A stretch of 64,000 bases of DNA from Pararhizobium sp. IMCC3301 (GTDB lineage: Bacteria > Pseudomonadota > Alphaproteobacteria > Rhizobiales > GCA-2746425): assembly GCF_030758315.1 (NCBI RefSeq), contig NZ_CP132336.1:620001-684000 (forward strand), given 5' to 3'. Position 1 is the first letter of the stretch. Every line of letters starts with the position of its first letter. Position numbers and translations under genes: made by a program. Of the stretch, positions 56,133 through 64,000 are shown one piece after another. A model generated the notes under the pieces. That model was not told where the DNA came from. It saw only the letters and a program-made list of their open reading frames with translations, and searched no databases.

Positions 56133-57107
56133 TTACTTGACGTATTCAAGCATCGGCTCGGTGCCGGCGTCGATGACATCCTTGGTGAGGACCAGTGTCG
56201 GCACGAATATGGCGGTCTCGACACTCTCGCCTGCGATCACCTTCTTCATGTTCTCGACGGCCTGCTTGCCGACCAGATAAGGCAATTGGGCGACCGACGC
56301 ATTGAGGCGACCGTCCTTGATCGACTTGACGGCGTCGGAATTGCCGTCCACCCCGATGATCGTTACCTGATCACCCTTGCCGGCGGCATAGACCGATTCC
56401 ACAGCGCCCAGCGCCATACCGTCATTGGCGGCAAATATGCCCACCAGGTCAGGATTGCGGGTCAGGATATCGTTGGTGATGTTGGCAGCCTTGCCGCGGT
56501 CCCAGTCGCCTGGAAGCGACGCCACGATTTCAAGACCCGGAGCCATCTTTTCCAGCGTCTCACGGAAACCACGGGCTCGCTTCTCGCCGGTGATATTGCC
56601 CGACAGACCTTCGATAATCAGAACTGATCCGGTAGCGTCAGCACCAAGCTTTGAGACCAGATATTCAGCTCCCTGTCCACCGGCGGCCACATTATCCGAT
56701 CCGATCTGGAAAGCGATATTGATGCCTTCCTTTTTCAGAATTTCCGGGTCGAGATTACCATCCAAATCGGCCACCGGGATGCCGGAATCCTGTGCTTTCT
56801 TCAGGCAAGGCAGCAGGTTGGTGGAATTGATTGCGGCTGTGATCATGGCAACAGGGTTGCGCTCAAGCATGGTGTTGCAGACATTGAGCTGAGGTTCGGC
56901 GGCCTGGTCGCTCTCCACGGCCTGCGAGAAAAACTTCACGCCGGCTTCAGTGGCACCGTCCTCGACGCCGGTTCCCATGGCGCCCCAGAATGGATTGGAA
57001 AGCGTTTTCATCAAAATGCCATATTCGCCTTCCTGGGCATGGGCCATCGGCATGGCGGCGAGACTCGCCGCGGCAGTCAGTACAAGTGCAATTGACTTCA
57101 GTTTCAT
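56133..57107 (-). CDS. Periplasmic sugar-binding protein (RbsB/FrcB-like)
   Basis: A 324-residue exported protein: signal peptide (SIALVLTAAASLAAMPMA, cleavage after AHA), then the Peripla_BP_4 fold (YGILMKTLSNPFWGAMGTG; ADLDGNLDPEILKKEG; GIFAANDGMALGAVES; VTIIGVDGNSDAVKSI). First gene of the CUT2 importer operon, 48 bases after lacI. Confidence 0.9.
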   Translation of the reverse strand: MKLKSIALVLTAAASLAAMPMAHAQEGEYGILMKTLSNPFWGAMGTGVEDGATEAGVKFFSQAVESDQAAEPQLNVCNTMLERNPVAMITAAINSTNLLPCLKKAQDSGIPVADLDGNLDPEILKKEGINIAFQIGSDNVAAGGQGAEYLVSKLGADATGSVLIIEGLSGNITGEKRARGFRETLEKMAPGLEIVASLPGDWDRGKAANITNDILTRNPDLVGIFAANDGMALGAVESVYAAGKGDQVTIIGVDGNSDAVKSIKDGRLNASVAQLPYLVGKQAVENMKKVIAGESVETAIFVPTLVLTKDVIDAGTEPMLEYVK

Positions 57108-57155
57108 GATATTCTCCTCCTAATGGTCCGCTCCTGTTGATCAAGTGCGGCAAAA

Positions 57156-58235
57156 TTAATCGGCAACGGGGGGTGTTGCCTGCTCTTCTCCCCCTGTCGG
57201 TTGTCCGTGGCGCGACACGCCCACGGATTCCCGCAACAAGATATCGCATCGCTGCAGGCGGGCTGTCGGTTGCCCCTCGCGGCCTTCGATACGTTCAAAC
57301 AGCATGTCCATGGCATTGCCGGCGATGGCCTCGACCGGCTGCACCACAGCGGCAATCGATGGCCAGGTCACCTGCATCCATTCTGCATCATCAAAGCCGA
57401 TCAGGGACACGTCTTCGGGACAGCGCCATCCGCGTCGCCGGAATTCTGACAGTGCCACCAGCGTTCCCTTGGCAAACAGCGAATAGACCGCAGTCGGATG
57501 TTCGCCACGGTCAAAATACGCCCGCACCGCTTCGCGCAGTGCCCCGATCTGGCTCTCTGCGACCAGGACGTCGATCCTGCAATCAGGTGCCAAGTCCAGA
57601 GCCTCGGCCCGAAAACCATCGATCCGCGCTTTGGAGGTTGCGGCATGGGAGCCCAGACCGATGACCAGCATGTGGCGATGCCCCTTGCCGACCAATTGGC
57701 GCGCAACTTCTATGCTGGCCGTCGAACTGTCTGCAGATACGGTGTCGAATATATCGTCGGAGAGCACGCGGTCGATGATCACGCCGCTCATGGAATGCTG
57801 CTTCATGTAGCTTGCGGCGGGTCCGTGTTCATCGCGCACCGGTGCCAGCACCACGCCAGCCACCCGCCAGTCATGCATGCGACGGATAATGTCTTCTTCG
57901 CGGTCGACGGATTCGCGGCACGTTGCGGTGACAAGCGAATACCCGCGATCTTCCGCGAGCCGCTCAAGTTCAGTCACCATGGTGCCGAAAAACTCACTTT
58001 CCAGTTCGGGAACAATAACGCCGATGATCCGGCGCTTGGCGCGTCGCAAATCGGACGCCAGCGGATCAGCGCGATAGCCCAGCGCCGCGACCGCAGTTTG
58101 TACCCGGCGCACATTTTCCGGCTTTACCGTTCGAACACCATGCATCACCTTGGAGACCGTCGCAGCCGACACGCCGGCACGGCTCGCAACATCATGAATA
58201 GATGGACGGCGCGCAAGCGCGACGCGACTGGTCAT
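57156..58235 (-). CDS. LacI family transcriptional regulator
   Basis: A 359-residue repressor. N-terminal helix-turn-helix and hinge (SIHDVASRAGVSAATVSKVMHG; RVQTAVAALGYRADPLA) followed by a sugar-sensing core (IGVIVPELESEFFGTMVTEL; SLIGFDDAEWMQVTWPSI). It leads the importer operon and is divergent from the 2-hydroxyacid dehydrogenase gene; two operator-like sites overlap its own promoter, implying autoregulation. Confidence 0.92.
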   Translation of the reverse strand: MTSRVALARRPSIHDVASRAGVSAATVSKVMHGVRTVKPENVRRVQTAVAALGYRADPLASDLRRAKRRIIGVIVPELESEFFGTMVTELERLAEDRGYSLVTATCRESVDREEDIIRRMHDWRVAGVVLAPVRDEHGPAASYMKQHSMSGVIIDRVLSDDIFDTVSADSSTASIEVARQLVGKGHRHMLVIGLGSHAATSKARIDGFRAEALDLAPDCRIDVLVAESQIGALREAVRAYFDRGEHPTAVYSLFAKGTLVALSEFRRRGWRCPEDVSLIGFDDAEWMQVTWPSIAAVVQPVEAIAGNAMDMLFERIEGREGQPTARLQRCDILLRESVGVSRHGQPTGGEEQATPPVAD

Positions 58236-58288
58236 TGAAAATCCTCCCGTCGCCCGGATTTTGGTCTGATTATGGGGTCGACAAAAAT

Positions 58289-58328
58289 ACGATAAATCGA
58301 TTTTTTTCTGTTGTAAATCGATTTATCG
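58289..58328. promoter_or_regulatory. Paired LacI-type operators overlapping the lacI promoter
   Basis: CGATAAATCGATTT (58290-58303) and its exact complement AAATCGATTTATCG (58315-58328) each contain the palindrome AAATCGATTT; their centres are 21 bases apart, two helical turns. The lacI -35 (TTTACA, 58312-58317 on the minus strand) and -10 (TATCGT, 58289-58294), 17 bases apart, overlap the two sites. Confidence 0.7.
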
Positions 58329-58382
58329 CAGTTAGTTTAGCTGAAATCGCATTTTCGGAAATTGCGGTAGGGAGAAAATTCA

Positions 58383-59414
58383 ATGTCTACAATTGGTAAG
58401 CCTCTGGTGCTCAGCGCACCCGATCCGCGCAGTCTGGATCTGATTTTTACCGACGCGGCGCGCCGCGAGCTTCATGCCCGTTATGATGTGCTGGAGTGCG
58501 AGCCAAGCGCGCTCGCCGAGCAATCTGATGAGACCCTTGCTGCGGTGCGCTACATTATCGGTCAGCCGCCGATCACGCCCGAAACCCTGGCTGCAATGAA
58601 ATCGCTGCGCTGCATATTCAACGTCGAATCCAACCTGATCAACAACATGCCTTATGAGACGCTGTTCGAACGCGGCATCCATGTGGTGACCACCGGAGCG
58701 GTCTTTGCTGGCCCGGTGGCGGAGTTGGGCCTGGCCATGGCGCTTAATCTGGCACGCGGCATCGTCGATGCGGATGTCGATTTTCGTGAAGGGCGCGAAC
58801 TCTGGGGCGGAGACGGCAACAGCACTGCCCGGCTATTGACGGGTTCGGAAATCGGCATTGTCGGATTCGGCGATCTCGGCAAGGCTCTGAACCGCCTCCT
58901 GAGCGGCTTCGATGCCACGATCCGCGTGTTCGATCCCTGGCTGCCGCCGTCGATTCTACGTGAACACAATGTCGAACCCGCATCGCTTGAAACGGTGCTT
59001 TCCCAGAGCGATACCGTCTTCGTGGTAGCGGCGGTTACCAGTGACAATACCGGATTCCTGGATCGCAAAGCTTTCGCCCGGATGCGCAGGAACGCGGCCT
59101 TCGTCCTGCTCAGTCGTGCCGGCGTAGTGGATTTTGATGCGCTGATGCAGGCGGTCCGCTCCGGCCATATCGTTGCCGCCAGCGATGTCTTTCCCGACGA
59201 GCCGTTAGCCGCCGATCATCCAGTCCGCAAACTGCCCGGCTTTCTGCGTTCGGCCCATCGTGCCGGTGCGCTGGACATCGCTTTCAAACGAATGGGCGAT
59301 ATGGTGCTTGAGGACATGGATCTGATGGACCGGGGCCTGCCGCCAATGCGCAGCAAGCGGGCCGAACGGGAAACCGTTTCGCGGATGCGGTCAAAACCGG
59401 TGACGAACAACTGA
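58383..59414 (+). CDS. D-isomer-specific 2-hydroxyacid dehydrogenase
   Basis: A 343-residue NAD(P)-dependent dehydrogenase. Rossmann loop GIVGFGDLGKAL, catalytic arginine in LLSRAGVVD, glutamate in DVFPDEPLAAD and histidine in RSAHRAGA. The histidine is not in the usual PHxG context (AHRAG here) but the triad order is intact. Divergent from the LacI regulator, sharing its operators, so likely oxidises or reduces a 2-hydroxy acid derived from the imported sugar. Confidence 0.85.
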   Translation: MSTIGKPLVLSAPDPRSLDLIFTDAARRELHARYDVLECEPSALAEQSDETLAAVRYIIGQPPITPETLAAMKSLRCIFNVESNLINNMPYETLFERGIHVVTTGAVFAGPVAELGLAMALNLARGIVDADVDFREGRELWGGDGNSTARLLTGSEIGIVGFGDLGKALNRLLSGFDATIRVFDPWLPPSILREHNVEPASLETVLSQSDTVFVVAAVTSDNTGFLDRKAFARMRRNAAFVLLSRAGVVDFDALMQAVRSGHIVAASDVFPDEPLAADHPVRKLPGFLRSAHRAGALDIAFKRMGDMVLEDMDLMDRGLPPMRSKRAERETVSRMRSKPVTNN

Positions 59415-59606
59415 ACCGCTCCGCAATATCGATGGCATTACTGAATTCACTGGCGCCGCGCCGTGAAGTATCCAGGAAAATGCCGGCTCAAACATCCGCT
59501 TTATGTCACGGCGCAGCATTGCCACATCACCTCACACGCGGGCTTCCACAGACTGTTTTGGCATCATTCGGTTGTGGATGATGGGGCTTTACGAGATGCA
59601 GAGGCA

Positions 59607-59993
59607 TCAGGCCTGGCTGGAACCGAGAGCCAGTCTGCGCATGGCAGTGGCTCCCAGATGTGCTGAACTGGCTACATCATCGAACAGATAAGCCAACTCC
59701 ATGAAGACGCTGGTATCAACTTCATTGACATTGAGATCCTCAAGTTCTGCCATCAGGCTGAGGATGGACGCGATCCTCAGCCGCTGGTCACGGGCTGTCG
59801 TCAAGGCCCGGCGCTGAACCCGGTTGATTTCAAGATCGGCAAACCTGCGCAAGGCATCATGCAGCCTCTCCTGGCAAACGCAATTCACTGCCGCACTGTC
59901 AAGAATGTGCTCAATACGCTGTGTCAGGCGATCAATATCCTCGCCTTCAAAATCAGAAAAATCGGTTGGCGTTTGTGATGCCATGATGCTCAC
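59607..59993 (-). CDS. Unknown helical protein coupled to ubiV
   Basis: A 128-residue protein I do not recognise: an acidic start (DFSDFEGEDIDRL), then predicted helices (RIEHILDSAAVNCVCQERLHD; RIASILSLMAELEDLNV; VFMELAYLFDDVASSAH). Two cysteines form a CVC motif; no signal peptide or membrane helix. A GTG at 59993 overlaps the ubiV stop (GTGA), with ATG at 59984 as alternative, so it looks like the fourth gene of the ubiTUV operon. Confidence 0.65.
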   Translation of the reverse strand: MSIMASQTPTDFSDFEGEDIDRLTQRIEHILDSAAVNCVCQERLHDALRRFADLEINRVQRRALTTARDQRLRIASILSLMAELEDLNVNEVDTSVFMELAYLFDDVASSAHLGATAMRRLALGSSQA

Positions 59994-60907
59994 TGTCCGA
60001 CAGGTGCGCGGATAAGGTCAGCCCCGACATTTGCATGTAAAAACCCGTTGGAGAATGGCACATCCGGGTAAACCTGCCGCAACGCCGCTTCTGCCTGGTC
60101 AGCTTCCAATGTGCCCGACAGTAGCTGCCGGTAGAGAGTGGCGACTGCCACCATATCGCAATGCTGCGGCGACAGCCGAAACCCGGTCAGGCCATGCGCC
60201 AGCAGCTCGGGGATTTCTGCAATCAGCGTCTGGCAGGTGTGCGACATGGTCTGAACGCCATTGAGGGCCAGAAATGGCTGGCCATCGAGCGTGGTAACCG
60301 GCAGGCCATCAGGATCCTCGGCACAAACGAACTGGCAATTATCCTTGATATTGCCCTTGACCCGCGCATGGGCACAGCGGGCAGAAATCGCCAGCGGCAC
60401 CCGCCCGAAGGCGAAAACCTCGAATTCCATATCCGGTACACTGCGCACAATTTCGCATATTGCATCGAACGGCAATTCGGGAGGCAGACAGATCGAACTC
60501 ACACCCTGGCTGGCGAGAAAACGTACCGTCGCAGCATTATAGACATTGACCAGTGGTCCCACCGTGGTTTCGCGCCCGACCAGTGCCGGCAGCGCCGACA
60601 GATCGCTGATCTCGACGGTTGTATCGAGATGTCGCAATTCACGGGTTGCCCGCTCTTCGCGCGATAGTGTCACAAGGGCCAGAGAGGCATGCCGCACCCG
60701 CTTGCCTCCCCGCTGCAGCCGGTCTGTGACCGCGTCCATGTGAGGCGCCATGAAATGCGAGCGTTTTGAGCATACCACCTCGCCCAGAACGACATTATCC
60801 ACCGGGGCTTCGTCGGCGATGCGGAAATAGAAATCGCGCCACGCCTCTGCCTGCCAAAGATAAAGCAGCGGCCCCAATGTCAACTGTGATACTGAATCCT
60901 GTTGCAT
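59990..60907 (-). CDS. ubiV: Ubiquinone anaerobic biosynthesis protein UbiV
   Basis: A 305-residue U32-peptidase-family protein that pairs with UbiU for oxygen-independent ring hydroxylation of ubiquinone precursors. Four cysteines match the known 4Fe-4S pattern: one in EVVCSKR near residue 46 and three in SARCAHARVKGNIKDNCQFV / CAED (near 180-200). Eight bases after ubiU. Confidence 0.9.
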   Translation of the reverse strand: MQQDSVSQLTLGPLLYLWQAEAWRDFYFRIADEAPVDNVVLGEVVCSKRSHFMAPHMDAVTDRLQRGGKRVRHASLALVTLSREERATRELRHLDTTVEISDLSALPALVGRETTVGPLVNVYNAATVRFLASQGVSSICLPPELPFDAICEIVRSVPDMEFEVFAFGRVPLAISARCAHARVKGNIKDNCQFVCAEDPDGLPVTTLDGQPFLALNGVQTMSHTCQTLIAEIPELLAHGLTGFRLSPQHCDMVAVATLYRQLLSGTLEADQAEAALRQVYPDVPFSNGFLHANVGADLIRAPVGQ

Positions 60908-60915
60908 GCCCGCAC

Positions 60916-61893
60916 CTAACGCCAGCGTTTTTCATAGGCACCGGAGGTGGTGCGTTGGCCCTCGCTCAGGGCGCTCAAGCTGCCAATATGGCCAGCCCGG
61001 TGTTCCGGTTTGGCACCAAGCGTCGCCTGGATGGTTCTGACCACCTCGGCGATATAGGCCCGGCCGCGCTGGCGTCCCTCGATCTTGAGGGCGCTGACGC
61101 CTGCGGCCTCCAGCGCATCAAGATGTACCAGCGCATCAAGACTGACCGGATCTTCAAAAATATAGCCGCTCTGCTCCCCGGCCTGAAACCGCCCCTTGCA
61201 CAAGGTCGGATAGCCGGCACTCTCACCCTCGGCAAAGCGGTTGATGGTAAAGGCCCCCAGTTCGGAAACCAGCGCCCCGCCCTCGCGCCGGTAGCGGACG
61301 TGGCTGGCGGGCGAACACACACCCTGCATATTGGGCGATTTACCGGTCGCATAAGACGACAGTGAGCAGCGCCCTTCGGCCATCACGCAGAGCCCGCCAA
61401 AAACGAATACTTCGGTCTCGCACCGCACCTTGCGGGTAATTTCGGCGACTTCGGCAATGGTCAATACGCGTGGAAGCACGGCACGCTTGATGCCAAACGT
61501 ATCAACCATGAAATTAATGGTATCCGCATTGGAAGCCGAGGCCTGCACCGACAGATGCAACCGTTGCTCGGGATGCTTTTCAGCCGCATAGGCGAGAAGC
61601 CCCAGATCGGCCAGAATAAGGGCCGCTGCGCCCAATTCCACCGCATCGTCAACGGCGCGATACCAAAGCTCCTCATTGCCGGCATGCATAAAGGTATTGA
61701 TAGCCACCAGCGTTTTCACATTTTTTGATCTGGCAAACACAATGGCTTCGGCCAATTCCTGGCGGGAAAAATTCAACCCGGGGAAATTGCGGGCATTGGT
61801 CTCATTGCGAAAACCGCAGTACACCGCATCGGCACCGGCCGCGATAGCGTCCCTGAACGCTGTTGGCGTTCCGGCCGGACAAATCAGTTCCAT
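60916..61893 (-). CDS. ubiU: Ubiquinone anaerobic biosynthesis protein UbiU
   Basis: A 325-residue U32-family protein. It starts ELICPAGTPTAFRDAI and has the Fe-S cysteines in GGLCVMAEGRCSLSSY, MQGVCSPAS and PTLCKGRF. UbiU and UbiV form the O2-independent hydroxylase complex, using prephenate as hydroxyl donor in E. coli. Overlaps ubiT by ten bases. Confidence 0.92.
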   Translation of the reverse strand: MELICPAGTPTAFRDAIAAGADAVYCGFRNETNARNFPGLNFSRQELAEAIVFARSKNVKTLVAINTFMHAGNEELWYRAVDDAVELGAAALILADLGLLAYAAEKHPEQRLHLSVQASASNADTINFMVDTFGIKRAVLPRVLTIAEVAEITRKVRCETEVFVFGGLCVMAEGRCSLSSYATGKSPNMQGVCSPASHVRYRREGGALVSELGAFTINRFAEGESAGYPTLCKGRFQAGEQSGYIFEDPVSLDALVHLDALEAAGVSALKIEGRQRGRAYIAEVVRTIQATLGAKPEHRAGHIGSLSALSEGQRTTSGAYEKRWR

Positions 61894-62399
61894 ACCCTGT
61901 CCTTCTCAGCAAGTAACCATTCACGCATAAACTCGAAGAAACGCTGAACTGGCAATCGAAATGGCCCGGCAATCGCAGCAATGTCGGTCGGCAGGTCGAG
62001 AACGCAATCGTCAAGCGCATTGCGCAGCGCCAGAATCGCTTCGGTATCTCCCGAGACTTCCAGTTCGCGCGAAAAGAACACTGCATCGCCGTCAAGCCGA
62101 CCTTCCAGCAACGCCAGCAACATGATGAACGGTCCTGTGACCATCGCGTCCGGCGTGCTCACCACACCTTTGCGCAGCACCCGGATCGTTGGACCATCAG
62201 GCAGGACTTCAAAGACAAACGGCAAATCGACGGGATCAAAACCGTAGCGCTTTTCCGCATAGGGTCCCAAGCGGTCAAAAAGCGTCGGATGCCGCGCCAA
62301 CACAGCATCAAAGACTTTCTGTGTTACCAGCTGGACGACCCGGATCGGAATCGGCGTCAGACCCACAGTTGCGAATTTCGGCAGCAGCATGCCAGTCAT
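61884..62399 (-). CDS. ubiT: Ubiquinone anaerobic biosynthesis accessory factor UbiT (SCP2 domain)
   Basis: A 171-residue protein with an SCP2 sterol-carrier-like lipid-binding domain (TIRVLRKGVVSTPDAMVTG; GDAVFFSRELEVSGDTEAI). UbiT binds hydrophobic ubiquinone intermediates in the anaerobic pathway. First gene of the leftward ubiT-ubiU-ubiV operon. Confidence 0.88.
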   Translation of the reverse strand: MTGMLLPKFATVGLTPIPIRVVQLVTQKVFDAVLARHPTLFDRLGPYAEKRYGFDPVDLPFVFEVLPDGPTIRVLRKGVVSTPDAMVTGPFIMLLALLEGRLDGDAVFFSRELEVSGDTEAILALRNALDDCVLDLPTDIAAIAGPFRLPVQRFFEFMREWLLAEKDRVWN

Positions 62400-62473
62400 T
62401 TCTTCACCGTCATTTCTTCCCAGTCATTATTCGGTGTGCAGCTAAACAATAGCGCCTCCGGTGATGCCACACT

Positions 62474-62487
62474 TTGATCTAGCGCAA
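62474..62487. promoter_or_regulatory. FNR/FixK-like site between ubiT and ubiD
   Basis: TTGATCTAGCGCAA matches the core TTGA-N6-TCAA with one mismatch. It lies 75 bases upstream of ubiT and 82 bases before ubiD in the divergent space, a sensible place for oxygen-responsive control. Confidence 0.4.
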
Positions 62488-62568
62488 TGACAGCCAGGAT
62501 CGTTGCAGCGCTTAATCCAGCGAGAATCGGCCATCCATCAGCAATCCATCAGTCTCGACGTCACCGGT

Positions 62569-64000
62569 ATGAGCAAATATCCCGATCTGCGATCATTTAT
62601 TGTGGCGCTTGAGCAACGCCAATGGCTGCAGCGCGTAAGCTGCCCGGTCTCGATTGTCCATGAAATGACCGAAATCCATCGCCGGGTCCTGCTTGCAAAC
62701 GGACCGGCGCTGTTGTTCGAGAACCCGGTCGATGCCGAAGGACGCCCCTGCAAAATGCCGGTCCTGACCAATGTGTTCGGCACTGCGGAACGCATTGCCC
62801 TCGGGCTTGGTGTTGCGGTTGAACAACTGGATGAACTTGGAGAAATGCTGGCGTTTTTGCGGCAACCGACGCCGCCTGCCAACATGCAGCAGGCCTTTGA
62901 AACGATCCCCTCTCTGAAGGCTGCCCTGTCCATGGGAACACGCCGGACCCGGCGCGCGCCAGTTCAGGCGCAGATATTCACCGGCGACCAGGTTGATCTC
63001 GCAAAACTGCCCATCCAGTGGTGCTGGCCGGGCGAACCTGCACCGCTCATCACCTGGCCGCTGGTGATCACCCGTGCTCCTGACGATCCGGATGATGTCA
63101 ATGTCGGTGTTTACCGTATGCAGGTTCTGGGACCCAACAGGCTGATTGTGCGCTGGCTCGGCAACCGCGGCGGTGCGCGCCATCATCGCCTCTGGGCGAC
63201 GCGCAACGAACCGATGCCGGTCGCTGTTGCCATCGGCGCTGATCCGGCCACCATTCTGGCCGCTGTCATGCCCGTGCCCGAGGACATGAATGAACTGGGA
63301 TTTGCCGGCATTTTGCGCCGCAGCAAAACCAGGGTGACCCCGGCGCTTTCCCTACCGATGGCCGTTCCAGCCGAAGCTGAAATCGTGCTGGAAGGCTTTA
63401 TCGCCCCTGATGAGCGCGCGCCGGAGGGCCCCTATGGCGACCATACCGGCTATTACAATGCTGTCGAACCCTTCCCGGTGCTGACCCTGAGCGCCCTGAC
63501 CATGCGCAAAAATCCGCTCTATTTATCCACCTTCACCGGACGACCGCCCGATGAGCCGTCCCGCCTCGGCGAGACCATGACCCGCCTGTTCGCGCCAATC
63601 ATCAAACGCCAGTTTCCCGAAATAAAGGATTACTGGCTGCCGCCGGAAGCCTGCTCCTACCGTGCCCTCGTGGTCGCCATCGACAAACGCTATCCCGGTC
63701 AGGCCAAACGCATCATGATGGGCATGTGGTCGGTTCTGCCGCAATTCCTCTATACCAAACTGATTATTGTCGTCGACGCAGACATCAATGTCCGCGATTG
63801 GTCCGATGTGATGTGGTCAATTGCCACCCGTTTTGATGCCTCGCGCGACCTGACGGTCATTGCCGACACCCCCATCGACTATCTTGATTTCGCATCTCCG
63901 CGCCCCGGCCTCGGCGGCAAGATGGGTATAGACGCCACGCGCAAGATCGGCGCGGAAACCGACCGTGAATGGGGTGAGGTATTGAAAATGTCGCCGCAGA
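62569..64000 (+). CDS. ubiD: UbiD family decarboxylase (3' end beyond window)
   Basis: At least 477 residues, open to the window edge. UbiD removes the carboxyl group from the polyprenyl-hydroxybenzoate ring using prenylated FMN. Visible family features: MSKYPDLRSFIVALEQR start, NVGVYRMQVLG, the catalytic-region glutamates in EIVLEGFI and RAPEGPYGDHTGYY, and the C-terminal GMWSVLPQFLYTK-IIVVDADINV segment. ATG at 62569 is chosen; TTG at 62503 is possible. Divergent from ubiTUV, placing two steps of ubiquinone synthesis back to back. Family members also act on aromatic acids other than the ubiquinone precursor. Confidence 0.9.
   Translation, partial: MSKYPDLRSFIVALEQRQWLQRVSCPVSIVHEMTEIHRRVLLANGPALLFENPVDAEGRPCKMPVLTNVFGTAERIALGLGVAVEQLDELGEMLAFLRQPTPPANMQQAFETIPSLKAALSMGTRRTRRAPVQAQIFTGDQVDLAKLPIQWCWPGEPAPLITWPLVITRAPDDPDDVNVGVYRMQVLGPNRLIVRWLGNRGGARHHRLWATRNEPMPVAVAIGADPATILAAVMPVPEDMNELGFAGILRRSKTRVTPALSLPMAVPAEAEIVLEGFIAPDERAPEGPYGDHTGYYNAVEPFPVLTLSALTMRKNPLYLSTFTGRPPDEPSRLGETMTRLFAPIIKRQFPEIKDYWLPPEACSYRALVVAIDKRYPGQAKRIMMGMWSVLPQFLYTKLIIVVDADINVRDWSDVMWSIATRFDASRDLTVIADTPIDYLDFASPRPGLGGKMGIDATRKIGAETDREWGEVLKMSPQ

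Noticed and set aside
62593-63186. 197-residue minus-strand open frame near the right end
   Set aside because: The plus strand here encodes UbiD with unmistakable motifs, though it has no stop inside the window.

Overview
The window reads as chromosomal DNA of an alphaproteobacterium, most likely of the Hyphomicrobiales (rhizobial) lineage. The evidence is the housekeeping gene order (surA-pdxA-rsmA; fabD-fabG-acpP-fabF-mltG-yicC-gmk; rpsF-rpsR-DUF2232-rplI; dnaB-alr-radA-cvpA-purF) and an L-rhamnose locus in the rhizobial rhaRSTPQUK / rhaDI layout. No rRNA, tRNA, CRISPR array, insertion sequence or phage gene was recognised.

Layout. 0-12 kb: outer-membrane chaperone, vitamin B6, rRNA methylation, fatty acid synthesis and ribosomal protein genes. 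12-20 kb: a sugar-uptake island (GntR regulator, alpha/beta hydrolase, CUT1 ABC importer, TIM-barrel isomerase, Gfo/Idh/MocA dehydrogenase, divergent MalK-like ATPase) lying between rplI and dnaB, which are normally close together. 20-33 kb: dnaB, alr, radA, cvpA, purF, an SDR, der, bamB, a YfgM-like protein, NnrU, a DksA-type zinc finger protein and a DUF3047 protein. 33-44 kb: complete L-rhamnose uptake and catabolism locus around a striking divergent control region. 44-53 kb: an XRE regulator divergent from a TRAP transporter followed by pyrK, pyrD (class 1B), an M20 carbamoyl-amino-acid hydrolase, pyrC, pyrE and a small unknown gene. 53-59 kb: a CUT2 (FrcBCA-like) sugar ABC importer with a TIM-barrel isomerase and LacI regulator, divergent from a 2-hydroxyacid dehydrogenase. 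59.6-64 kb: ubiT-ubiU-ubiV (oxygen-independent ubiquinone synthesis) with a coupled unknown fourth gene, divergent from a UbiD-family decarboxylase that runs off the window.

How the genes work together. Four solute-uptake operons each pair a binding protein with membrane components and cytoplasmic enzymes, and in each a strong stem-loop follows the binding-protein gene. The most interesting block is the TRAP-pyr cluster. Its enzymes could import orotate or a related acid and take it through dihydroorotate and N-carbamoyl-aspartate to aspartate, ammonia and CO2 (the reductive orotate pathway described biochemically in Clostridium oroticum), or feed it into UMP through PyrE. The ubiTUV-ubiD block suggests respiration under low oxygen. 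Substrates of the transporters are inferred from neighbours only, except rhamnose, where the whole locus matches a characterised rhizobial system.
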